Part shown: positions 54,660-62,462 of the stretch, in pieces
How positions within the stretch are numbered: position 1 is the stretch's first letter
Layout: each line of letters starts with the position of its first letter
Origin: Candidatus Bathyarchaeota archaeon
GTDB lineage: Archaea; Thermoproteota; Bathyarchaeia; Bathyarchaeales; Bathycorpusculaceae
Length of the DNA: 64,000 nt
NCBI GenBank assembly: GCA_026014465.1
Contig: JAOZID010000004.1
Span: forward strand, 186,001 to 250,000
Direction of reading: 5' to 3'
Notes under the pieces: generated by a model
Database searches by the model: none
What the model was told of the DNA's origin: nothing
The model's input: the letters and a program-made list of their open reading frames with translations, nothing else
Program-made: the position numbers and the translations under genes

Positions 54660-55244
54660 TTAGTTTCCCTGTTTTCCTTCGGCTTTAGCGCGGGGCGTGT
54701 AGGGGTTTTCTTTGTAGTGTTTTCGGATTAACTGCAAAATCTGCTCGCCCTCTTCGGGTAACTTGAGGATGGGTATGTCTGTGCCGCTGTCTGCGGGTTT
54801 GTTTTCTCCGATGACGCCTGTGACTGCCAAGATGGGCTGAGCGGTTCCCTCCAAAGTTCGGTGCAGGTTTTCTACGTCTTTGGCGGTTATGAGTTTGGGG
54901 ACGTCTTCGCGTTTGGCTATGAGACTGTGAAAGCCTTCGATGAATATAATATCAAGCTGTTCACGTTCGAGCAGGGCGATGACTTGGTCTAAATCGTTAA
55001 GAGCAGCATCGGTTTTCTTGATGACTGCGATTTCCTCGGGCGAGATGGCGGCGGTTACTTTGGAACCTGCCTTGGCATGCCTCCATGTGTTGCTGCCTTC
55101 CTTGTCCATGGAAAAGCCACGGTGATGCACATGTTTTATGGTGCCAATCTTGTAGCCCTCTTTTGTCAAGTTAGAAATTAGGTATTCAAGGGTGGTAGTT
55201 TTTCCTGAACCGCTTGTGCCCACAGCAGCTATAACCAGAACCAA
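54660..55244 (-). CDS. mobB: MobB-type protein 2
   Basis: 194 residues with P-loop GTSGSGKT at 9-16, GTIKHVHHRGFSMDKEGSNT and IIFIEGFHSL, the standard MobB signature. It heads the mobB-mobA operon on the minus strand. It ends in a short basic/polar tail. Confidence 0.88.
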   Translation of the reverse strand: MVLVIAAVGTSGSGKTTTLEYLISNLTKEGYKIGTIKHVHHRGFSMDKEGSNTWRHAKAGSKVTAAISPEEIAVIKKTDAALNDLDQVIALLEREQLDIIFIEGFHSLIAKREDVPKLITAKDVENLHRTLEGTAQPILAVTGVIGENKPADSGTDIPILKLPEEGEQILQLIRKHYKENPYTPRAKAEGKQGN

Positions 55245-55388
55245 TCAACCACACTCCACTGCTTAAAGCCATAAGCCAGAACCTAATAAACACCGCGATA
55301 AACCCCCAAGCATCCAAACAATAAAAAACCCAAAAACCAGCAGTTTCACCCAACCCATATTTACTCGTGCAGCATACAATAGCGTTAG

Positions 55389-56165
55389 ATGCCCATGACG
55401 CCCAAAACCTTAGCTGTAGTCGGAGGAAAACATTCAGGCAAAACCACCGTCATCGAAAACCTCACCTTAGAATTAACCCGCCGCGGCTACAAAGTGGGTG
55501 TCATAAAAGAGATGGTGCGCATTCCCACGTTGGACACGCCCGCAACGGAGACCTGCCGATATAACCAAGCAGGCGCCAAAAAAATCGTTGCCGTGCCGCG
55601 CAGCGAAACCGTAATTTTCGTCAGAGAACGCCTTGAAATCGCGGGGGTTTTGCCGTATCTTGAAGAGCTCGACTACGTGTTGTTGGAGGGCTTTGAATCC
55701 GAGAAGACCCTGCCCAAGATAATCGCCGCCAAAACCGTAGAGGAAGCCCAAAGTTTTAGCGACGGGTTAGCCATAGCAGTTTCAGGGCTTCTAACTGAAG
55801 ACTCAAAGGAAACCCAAAAAGCCGCCGCGTTGGTGTTGCCCGTGTTTAATAGCTACACCCACGCCTCCGAGCTTTCCACGCTTGTTGAGCAAAAAGCTTT
55901 TTCTAAACTGCCTGATTTGCCCCACTGTGGAGAATGCGGCTACAGTAACTGCTACGAGTTGGCAAAAGCAAAAATCGCCGACTCTAAAGGCGTTGATTGC
56001 GCCTTGCTTAACAAAACTGATTTTGTGCTTGAAGTCAATGGTCTAAAGATTCCGCTCAAAGAGTTTCCCCAGCAAATCATACAGAGTATGGTGGAGCAGA
56101 TGGTTTTGTCGCTGGAAGGCATTCCCCAGATTAAGACGCTAAAAATAGAGGTAAAAAAGGGTTAG
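55389..56165 (+). CDS. MobB-type protein 3 fused to a [4Fe-4S] domain
   Basis: 258 residues. A MobB-like P-loop domain (GGKHSGKT at 12-19, ~1-165) is joined to a four-cysteine motif of the CGECGYSNC...GVDC type, with the spacing CxxCxxxxC...C known from RnfB and acetyl-CoA decarbonylase subunits as a [4Fe-4S] ligand set. A short alpha/beta tail follows. This version probably serves a different cofactor step, or senses cluster or redox state. It is divergent from mobB2. Confidence 0.82.
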   Translation: MPMTPKTLAVVGGKHSGKTTVIENLTLELTRRGYKVGVIKEMVRIPTLDTPATETCRYNQAGAKKIVAVPRSETVIFVRERLEIAGVLPYLEELDYVLLEGFESEKTLPKIIAAKTVEEAQSFSDGLAIAVSGLLTEDSKETQKAAALVLPVFNSYTHASELSTLVEQKAFSKLPDLPHCGECGYSNCYELAKAKIADSKGVDCALLNKTDFVLEVNGLKIPLKEFPQQIIQSMVEQMVLSLEGIPQIKTLKIEVKKG

Positions 56166-56171
56166 CCGCGG

Positions 56172-56681
56172 TTATTCGCGGATGTCTATGCTGGCGACGC
56201 CTCGGGTCCAGCGTTGGGCGTATTGGTCGGTGCCTATTATGAGTCGTATGGGTCCTTCGCCTCCGTCGGTTAGGGGGGTTAGGGGTTGGTCGTCTTTTTC
56301 GTATGCTAGTATGGCTTGGTTGTTTTGTTGTAGGTCTTGGATGGGTATGGTTGTTCCGTAGCCGTCTACTGCTTGAAAGTATACTGACTGGGCGTTGGTT
56401 GAGGCTTGGGTGGCTTGTAGCAACACCATGACGGGTACGCCTTTGTAGGTAAAGTCGCCGTTTTCTGAGGCATGCGAACTTGAAGCCAACGTCACCTGCA
56501 CCGTCACAGGTTCAAACGCTTTAAGGTCGCTTAACGTAAAGTTTTGGGGTTCAGCCACGGCGCCTTTTACCTGCACATACTCTTCAGAGCCTGCATTTTG
56601 GCGCACATGCAAATACACGGGCACTGCCGCAATAATCAGCAGCACAAACGCTACAATCGCAATTTTAGTTCCCTTATTCAT
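56172..56681 (-). CDS. Membrane-anchored sulfite-oxidase-fold protein without the cofactor cysteine
   Basis: About 169 residues from the ATG at 56681; an ATG at 56708 would overlap the ECF gene by 20 bases. One N-terminal membrane helix (~5-25) is followed by a ~135-residue domain with the pattern of the oxidoreductase molybdopterin-binding fold: YKGVPVMVLLQA, AVDGYGTTIPI, ILAYEKDDQPL and EGPIRLIIG. The position where these enzymes carry the cofactor cysteine reads ASSSHASENGD, so it probably does not bind molybdenum cofactor. It is coupled to the ECF S-component gene. Confidence 0.68.
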   Translation of the reverse strand: MNKGTKIAIVAFVLLIIAAVPVYLHVRQNAGSEEYVQVKGAVAEPQNFTLSDLKAFEPVTVQVTLASSSHASENGDFTYKGVPVMVLLQATQASTNAQSVYFQAVDGYGTTIPIQDLQQNNQAILAYEKDDQPLTPLTDGGEGPIRLIIGTDQYAQRWTRGVASIDIRE

Positions 56682-56688
56682 ACATTTT

Positions 56689-57282
56689 TCACTCACTGTT
56701 TTGTTCATATTCGTTACTGTGTAGTTTCAAGCCAAACTTTCGGGTTTTAATCAAAAGCATGTTAGCAATCAAACCACCAATGCCCCCGCTAACCGCCGCA
56801 ACCAAAACTGTAAACAACAAAATCGCCTCAGGCAATACCAAGATGATTGCGCCCACCAAGAACGTGCCCACCGCGTTCGCCGCTGCCGCCGCCCCCAAAC
56901 AACAAGCTGCACAGCAAGCTCTATGCCTGGTCAACAAGAAAAAGCCGTCAATAGCCAAGCCCGGAGCCAAATAAATCACAAACGAGAGCACCCCAAAATT
57001 CCCAAACGGCAACAACAAACTAATGAACGCCTGCGTCAACGAAACCATCGACGCCGCCCCCACTTTACGAACCAAACCAAACGCTATAACAGGCCACATC
57101 ATATACAAGCCGCCCGCCACCGCACCCGTAGGAATATACAACGGACCCGTCAACATAGCCACCAACGGATGCAACACGTTCTTTGTCGCCAAACCCAAAC
57201 TGGCAAACAACGTCATCAACACTAAATCAACCGTAGCAATCCGCCCGCCGCCTTTGCTTCGACCTGCATTTACGTCGTTCAT
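56689..57282 (-). CDS. ECF transporter S component-like membrane protein
   Basis: About 197 residues from the ATG at 57282 (57312 is also in frame). Six hydrophobic segments, with an N-terminal VDLVLMTLFASLGLA-type helix and GPLYIPTGAVAGGLYM loop that are typical of ECF S components. A CCAACC cysteine cluster is present in the fourth region. S components bind a vitamin or metal and share an energising module encoded elsewhere; none is in this window. Position next to ModE and cofactor genes suggests a cofactor-related substrate (inference). Confidence 0.72.
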   Translation of the reverse strand: MNDVNAGRSKGGGRIATVDLVLMTLFASLGLATKNVLHPLVAMLTGPLYIPTGAVAGGLYMMWPVIAFGLVRKVGAASMVSLTQAFISLLLPFGNFGVLSFVIYLAPGLAIDGFFLLTRHRACCAACCLGAAAAANAVGTFLVGAIILVLPEAILLFTVLVAAVSGGIGGLIANMLLIKTRKFGLKLHSNEYEQNSE

Positions 57283-57372
57283 GGAAGCATCGATATTACA
57301 AACTTGTAACATCGGTTAAGATAAAGCCTTCGCAGCAAAACGTGCTCTTTGCTTTGCTTTTTGTGGGCGGGT

Positions 57373-57711
57373 TTATGTGAGGTTGTTTAGGGCTTGGTCG
57401 ATTTGGGTTTGGGCTTTGCGGTATCTTGTGATGAGTTGTTTGCCGTAGTCTGTGATTTCGGATGAGCCTCCGCCTTTGGCTCCGCCGCGGCTTCGGTTAA
57501 CCAGTAGCTGGTTGAGGCGTTTTTCTGATAGGGTTATTCTGTGTAGTGCGTAGCGGTATGACATGCCAAGGTTTTGTGCGGCTTTTAGGATGGAGCGTTG
57601 TTTGTCGATTTCTTCTAAAAGCTCTGCCAAGCCGTCCCCGAAAACTGATTCGCCTTTCTCGTTTATCATCCACAGTTTGATGCCATAACTTGTAGCGCCC
57701 AAAACCACCAC
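57373..57711 (-). CDS. ModE-like DNA-binding regulator
   Basis: About 112 residues; the start is unclear (GTG at 57711 or 57708, TTG at 57702; the longest frame begins at 57744). The ModE N-terminal winged helix is clear: KLWMINEKGESVFGDG, AAQNLGMSYRYALHRI and the basic wing RSRGGAKGGG. There is no C-terminal molybdate-binding domain. It is divergent from the SudB-like gene across a palindrome-containing region, and probably adjusts cofactor or enzyme genes to molybdate or tungstate. Confidence 0.82.
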   Translation of the reverse strand: MVVLGATSYGIKLWMINEKGESVFGDGLAELLEEIDKQRSILKAAQNLGMSYRYALHRITLSEKRLNQLLVNRSRGGAKGGGSSEITDYGKQLITRYRKAQTQIDQALNNLT

Positions 57712-57811
57712 GTACCTGCAAGCTCTTCTAGATGTGCAAAACAATTAAGCTTACCGCTCCCGATGCGGCGTCGCTGTTTTGGTTTTTTGTTTGCAGCAAG
57801 GTTTTTATGAG

Positions 57812-57834
57812 CGTGTATGTGCTGTATATACACG
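57812..57834. promoter_or_regulatory. CGTGTAT-N9-ATACACG inverted repeat between modE and sudB
   Basis: A perfect 7-bp inverted repeat with a 9-base spacer that includes TATATA, in the 150-base gap between the divergent modE-like and SudB-like genes. Its size and TATATA content fit a ModE-type operator and it could also overlap the core promoter. Confidence 0.4.
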
Positions 57835-57923
57835 TAAATATTGTATAGTGTGCGGAGGCGTGAAAAATCTCAAAACCAACCACCAAACCCCCATCAAACA
57901 AAGAAAAAACATCCCCCCATCAC

Positions 57924-58772
57924 AAAATCATAGAAAAAGAAGACCTTGCGCCCCAAATCAAGCTCATCAAGGTTGCTGCTCCAGACATCGCAGAGAAAGC
58001 CAAAGCTGGGCAATTCGTAATTCTCAAAGTGCAAGAAAACAGCGAACGAATCCCCCTAACCATAGTTACTTGGAACAAACAAGCAGGCACAATCACCTTG
58101 ATTTTCCAAGAAGTCGGCTGCTCCACCGTAGAACTGGGCAAGCTTGAAGTCGGAGACGCTATAGCAAACATCGCAGGTCCCCTGGGAAAACCTAGTGAAA
58201 TCAAGAATTACGGCAAAGTTGCGGTTGTCTGTGGCGGTGTTGGCACGGCGGCGGCGTACCCGATTGCGAAGGCGCTCAAAGACGCAGGCAACAAAGTGGT
58301 CTCGATTATCGGTGCCCGAAACGAGCATATGCTGGTTCTTGAAGACGAAATGCAGGCAGTCTCAGACGAATTCTACATATCCACCGACGATGGCTCAAAA
58401 GGACACAAAGGCTTTGTCAGCGACGTTTTAACCAACCTGATATCCAACAATTACCTCTTTGACGCCGTCTACGCTATAGGACCCCCAATCATGATGAAAG
58501 TGACCTCGGAGGTCACGCGCCCTTTTCGCATCAAAACTATAGTTAGCCTAAACCCAATCATGGTTGACGGCATGGGAATGTGCGGTGCTTGCCGCGTGGA
58601 TGTGGGAAATGCGACGCGTTTTGCATGCGTGGACGGTCCAGAGTTTGATGGTCACCAAGTTAACTTCAAAGAGTTGATGCAAAGGCTCGAATGTTACGTT
58701 ACTGAGGAAAAATTTGCTCTGCAGCATCATAGTCACATTGGAGGAGGCGGTTGCACATGCAGCAAGCACTAA
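57924..58772 (+). CDS. SudB/NfnA-like flavoprotein subunit with unclear start
   Basis: The family N-terminus (KIIEKEDLAPQIKL, GQFVIL, RIPLTI) is encoded from 57924, but no ATG, GTG or TTG lies in frame between the TGA at 57861 and a GTG at 58029 that would remove part of the flavin domain. GGAGG and a GTG at 57854-57862 are in another frame; one base fewer in the A5 run at 57863-57867 would join them. The protein has the FAD and NAD-binding ferredoxin-reductase fold, and a C-terminal [2Fe-2S]-type motif around MCGACRVDVG...FACVDGP. It overlaps the next gene by 16 bases and should form its NAD(P)H-oxidising partner. Confidence 0.82.
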   Translation, partial: KIIEKEDLAPQIKLIKVAAPDIAEKAKAGQFVILKVQENSERIPLTIVTWNKQAGTITLIFQEVGCSTVELGKLEVGDAIANIAGPLGKPSEIKNYGKVAVVCGGVGTAAAYPIAKALKDAGNKVVSIIGARNEHMLVLEDEMQAVSDEFYISTDDGSKGHKGFVSDVLTNLISNNYLFDAVYAIGPPIMMKVTSEVTRPFRIKTIVSLNPIMVDGMGMCGACRVDVGNATRFACVDGPEFDGHQVNFKELMQRLECYVTEEKFALQHHSHIGGGGCTCSKH

Positions 58773-61700
58773 ACAAGCCTTCGGCGGCGCCTAAACGCCT
58801 ACAAGAGGTTCCTATGCAAACACAAGACCCCGAAGAACGCATCAACAATTTCGATGAAGTCGCCCAAGGCTACACTGAAGAGCAAGCCCTAACCGAAGCC
58901 AACCGCTGCCTAACCTGCCCCAATCCCCAATGCGTAAAAGGCTGCCCCGTAGGCGTAGACATCCCCGCCTTCATCAAACACATCAAAGAAAAAGACTACC
59001 AAGCCGCCATCCAAAAAATCAAAGAACGCAACAGCCTGCCCGCCATCTGCGGCAGAGTATGCCCCCAAGAAGAGCAATGCCAAAAACAGTGTGTGCTAGG
59101 CAAAAAAGGCGAAGCCGTCTCCATCGGACGCCTAGAACGGTTCGTCGCCGACAAAGAACTCGAAAACCGCGTTTCCGCCCCCACGGTGCCTCCGTGCAAT
59201 GGCAGAAAAATCGCCATCGTCGGTGGTGGTCCTGCGGGGTTAACGGTAGCAGCAGATTTAGCAAAGCTGGGTTACCGCGTGGTTTTGTATGAGGCGCTTC
59301 ACGTTGCAGGCGGCGTCTTGGTCTATGGCATACCCGAGTTTAGGTTGCCCAAGAAAATAGTGCAAGCAGAAGTCAATTACATCAAACAGTTGGGTGTGGA
59401 AGTTCGCACGGATGCTTTGATTGGCAGGCTATTCACCGTTGATGAACTCTTCAAGAAAGGCTTTGACGCAGTCTTCATAGGCACAGGCGCAGGTCTACCC
59501 AGATTCCTAGGCGTCCCCGGCGAGAACCTAGGTGGTGTCTACAGCGCTAACGAGTTCCTCATCCGTGTTAACCTGATGAAATCCTACCGGTTCCCCGACT
59601 TCAAAACCCCGATGGGTGTAGGCAAGAAAGTCGTGGTTATTGGTGGTGGTAACGTGGCGTTGGATTCTGCTCGGTGTGCGTTGCGTTCGGGTGCTGATAG
59701 TGTGACGGTTGTTTATCGTCGGTCGCGTGAGGCTATGCCTGCAAGGCTTGAAGAAGTTGAGCATGCCTTGGAAGAGAGTGTTGACTTCAAGTTTTTGTCT
59801 TCGCCCACCAAGTTTTTGGGTGACGAAAACGGCAGAGTCAAGGGCATGGAGTACGTGACCATGAAGCTTGGCGAACCCGACAAGTCAGGCAGACGCAGCG
59901 TAGTTCCAGTTGAAGGCTCAGAAAAAGTCATGGACGTCGACACCGTCATCGTAGCCATCGGACGAACCCCCAACCCGATAATCCAAAGCACCACCGACGG
60001 CTTAGAAACCAACCGCAAAGGCATACTCATAACCAACCCCGCCACAGGCAAAACAACCCTAAACGCAGTCTACGCAGGAGGAGACATCGCAACCGGAGAA
60101 GCCACCGTCATTAGCGCCATGGGTTCAGGCAAAAAAGCCGCCCAAAGCATACATGAATACCTAAAAAACGGGTGCCACACCTCTGGCACCTTTAATTTGG
60201 ACAAGATTTTCAATCCAAAAAGCGTAGCCATCATCGGAGCAAGCGACGAAAAAGGCTCCGTAGGACAATCCATAGTCGCAAATTTCCAGTCAGGCTACAC
60301 TGGCAAAGTATATTACGTTAACATGCGCAAACCCGAACTTTTCGGAGTCAAAACTTACCCTTCTATTAGTGATGTGCCTAAAGCAGTAGATTTAGCCATG
60401 ATTGCAACTCCCGCAAAAACGGTTCCCACAATTTTGGAGCAATGTGGCAAATCAGGCGTAAAAGGTGTTATCATAGTTTCAGCGGGATTCAAGGAAACAG
60501 GAAAAGAAGGAAAAATCCTTGAAGAGCAAATTCTCAAGGTCGCCAGAAAATATGGCGTTAGGGTGGTGGGTCCAAACTGCATCGGCGTGATTCACCCCCA
60601 AACCAAACTTAACGCGACCTTCATCAACAAGATGCCGCTTCAGGGAACCATCGCGTTTATTAGCCAAAGCGGCGCGTTAGGCTCAGCGATTTTGGGCAGA
60701 GCCATAGACAAACACATTGGGTTTAGCCACTTCGTCTCCGTGGGTTCCATGACCGACGTAGACTTTGGCGACCTCATCGAATACTTTGATTCTGACCCCC
60801 AAACCAACAGCATCCTCATGTACGTTGAAGGAATCACGGAAGCCCGAAAGTTCATGAGCGCCGCACGTCGGTTCGCCAAAACCAAGCCGCTTGTTGTTCT
60901 CAAAGCAGGCAAATACGGCGAAACCGCCAAAGCAGTCGCTTCCCACACAGGTTCACTCTCAGGAGAAAACAACACCTACGACGCAGCCTTCCAACGCGCA
61001 GGCATCGTACGCGTAAACAACATCGACGACCTGTTTAACATCGCCGAAATGCTCTCCACCCAACCCCTACCCAAAGGACCCAGCCTCGCCGTCATAACCA
61101 ACGCAGGCGGACCAGGCGTCATGGCAACTGACGAAATCATTGCTCAAGGCGGCAAAATCGCGCCACTAAGCCCCAGCACCATTGAGGATTTAGATGCTGT
61201 CTTGCCCGCGTTTTGGAGCAGGGGCAATCCGATTGATGTTTTGGGTGATGCTAAAGCTTCGCGGTACCAAGCGGCTTTGGAGGCTTGCCTAAACGATGAC
61301 GAGGTAGATGGGGTGCTAATTATCTTCACGCAACAACTGCTTTTGCAGTCTATGGAGGTAGCCCGCGCGGTTGTTGACGCCGTAAAATATGCCAGCTACA
61401 AAAAACCCGTTTTCACAAGCTTCATGGGCGACCACATACTGCACGAAGCAATCAACCTGCTAAACGCCAACAGCATCCCCACGTACCCAACGCCCGAACA
61501 AGCCATCAAAGCCTACCTAAACCTGTACCGGTGCCAACGCAACTTTGAACAAATCCGCCAAGCCCAAGAAACCCCGTTCTTCCCCGCAACCGCCAAGATG
61601 CCCATAACCGACATACTCAAAAAAGTCGCCCAAGAAGACCGCGACCTGCTCACTGAATACGAAGCCAAGAAAGTCTTGAAGTACTACAGTTTCCCCGTTA

Positions 61701-62416
61701 TCGAGACCAAGATGGCAAGAACCGCTGAGGAAGCCGTGGACATCGCGCGGCACATTGGTTATCCTGTGGCTTTGAAGGTTTTGTCGCCGCAGATTATGCA
61801 CAAAACTGACGCGGGTGGGGTTGTTTTGGATATTTGTTCCGAGCAGGCGTTGCGTAGTGCGTTTGAGGGTATTATCAATAAAGCTAAAGCTTATGATCCT
61901 GACGCTGAGATACAGGGGGTTACGGTGCAGCGGATGGTCAAAACCAAGGGCTGCGAGCTTATCATCGGCGCCAAAACCGACCCACTCTTTGGACCCGTTA
62001 TCCTGTTTGGCATGGGCGGCGTAGGCGTGGAACTCTTCAAAGACTACGCTTTAGCTTTGCCCCCGCTCAACACCACTCTGGTTAGGCGCATGCTCAAAGA
62101 AACCAAAGTCTACACCCTGCTAAACGGTTACCGAAACGTCCCCCGCGCCAACTTGGCGTTGCTCGAAGAAAACCTGCTGCTGTTCTCGCAGCTGCTCATA
62201 GATTTCCCACAAATAAAAGAAATCGACATCAACCCACTACTCATCAACCAAAAAGAACTCGTCATCCTAGACGCCCGCATCGTCATAGACAAAAACTTCA
62301 TCACCAAACAATTCAAACCCTACCAGCACATGGCAATAAGCCCCTACTCCAAAGAATACGCAAAAGAATTCCTACCCAACACCATAGACGCAACCATACA
62401 ACCCCAAAGCACCTAA
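58757..62416 (+). CDS. Fusion of SudA/NfnB/GltD-like oxidoreductase with ADP-forming acyl-CoA synthetase
   Basis: 1219 residues from the ATG at 58757 (GAGGAGG 9 bases before). Residues ~1-470 are a GltD/SudA-type subunit: N-terminal cysteine clusters (CLTCPNPQCVKGCPVG, CGRVCPQEEQCQKQC) for two [4Fe-4S] clusters, then FAD and NADPH Rossmann motifs (IVGGGPAGL, VIGGGNVALD). Residues ~475-1219 are a complete ADP-forming acetyl-CoA synthetase: CoA-binding domain (SVAIIGASDEKG), the phospho-His loop SHTGSLSGE near 731, and a C-terminal ATP-grasp (~985-1219). No stop separates them. The fusion would tie electron transfer to ATP formation from an acyl-CoA. Acyl substrate unknown. Confidence 0.88.
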   Translation: MQQALNKPSAAPKRLQEVPMQTQDPEERINNFDEVAQGYTEEQALTEANRCLTCPNPQCVKGCPVGVDIPAFIKHIKEKDYQAAIQKIKERNSLPAICGRVCPQEEQCQKQCVLGKKGEAVSIGRLERFVADKELENRVSAPTVPPCNGRKIAIVGGGPAGLTVAADLAKLGYRVVLYEALHVAGGVLVYGIPEFRLPKKIVQAEVNYIKQLGVEVRTDALIGRLFTVDELFKKGFDAVFIGTGAGLPRFLGVPGENLGGVYSANEFLIRVNLMKSYRFPDFKTPMGVGKKVVVIGGGNVALDSARCALRSGADSVTVVYRRSREAMPARLEEVEHALEESVDFKFLSSPTKFLGDENGRVKGMEYVTMKLGEPDKSGRRSVVPVEGSEKVMDVDTVIVAIGRTPNPIIQSTTDGLETNRKGILITNPATGKTTLNAVYAGGDIATGEATVISAMGSGKKAAQSIHEYLKNGCHTSGTFNLDKIFNPKSVAIIGASDEKGSVGQSIVANFQSGYTGKVYYVNMRKPELFGVKTYPSISDVPKAVDLAMIATPAKTVPTILEQCGKSGVKGVIIVSAGFKETGKEGKILEEQILKVARKYGVRVVGPNCIGVIHPQTKLNATFINKMPLQGTIAFISQSGALGSAILGRAIDKHIGFSHFVSVGSMTDVDFGDLIEYFDSDPQTNSILMYVEGITEARKFMSAARRFAKTKPLVVLKAGKYGETAKAVASHTGSLSGENNTYDAAFQRAGIVRVNNIDDLFNIAEMLSTQPLPKGPSLAVITNAGGPGVMATDEIIAQGGKIAPLSPSTIEDLDAVLPAFWSRGNPIDVLGDAKASRYQAALEACLNDDEVDGVLIIFTQQLLLQSMEVARAVVDAVKYASYKKPVFTSFMGDHILHEAINLLNANSIPTYPTPEQAIKAYLNLYRCQRNFEQIRQAQETPFFPATAKMPITDILKKVAQEDRDLLTEYEAKKVLKYYSFPVIETKMARTAEEAVDIARHIGYPVALKVLSPQIMHKTDAGGVVLDICSEQALRSAFEGIINKAKAYDPDAEIQGVTVQRMVKTKGCELIIGAKTDPLFGPVILFGMGGVGVELFKDYALALPPLNTTLVRRMLKETKVYTLLNGYRNVPRANLALLEENLLLFSQLLIDFPQIKEIDINPLLINQKELVILDARIVIDKNFITKQFKPYQHMAISPYSKEYAKEFLPNTIDATIQPQST

Positions 62417-62462
62417 CCCGCCCCTTTAGGCACACTTCTTTTTTCTTTCTTTTTGCGTGTGG

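Noticed and set aside
57860-58147. Arg-rich plus-strand ORF starting near the GGAGGC GTG
   Set aside because: Its basic, low-complexity product is the wrong-frame reading of the SudB-like gene; only its start signals may belong to that gene.
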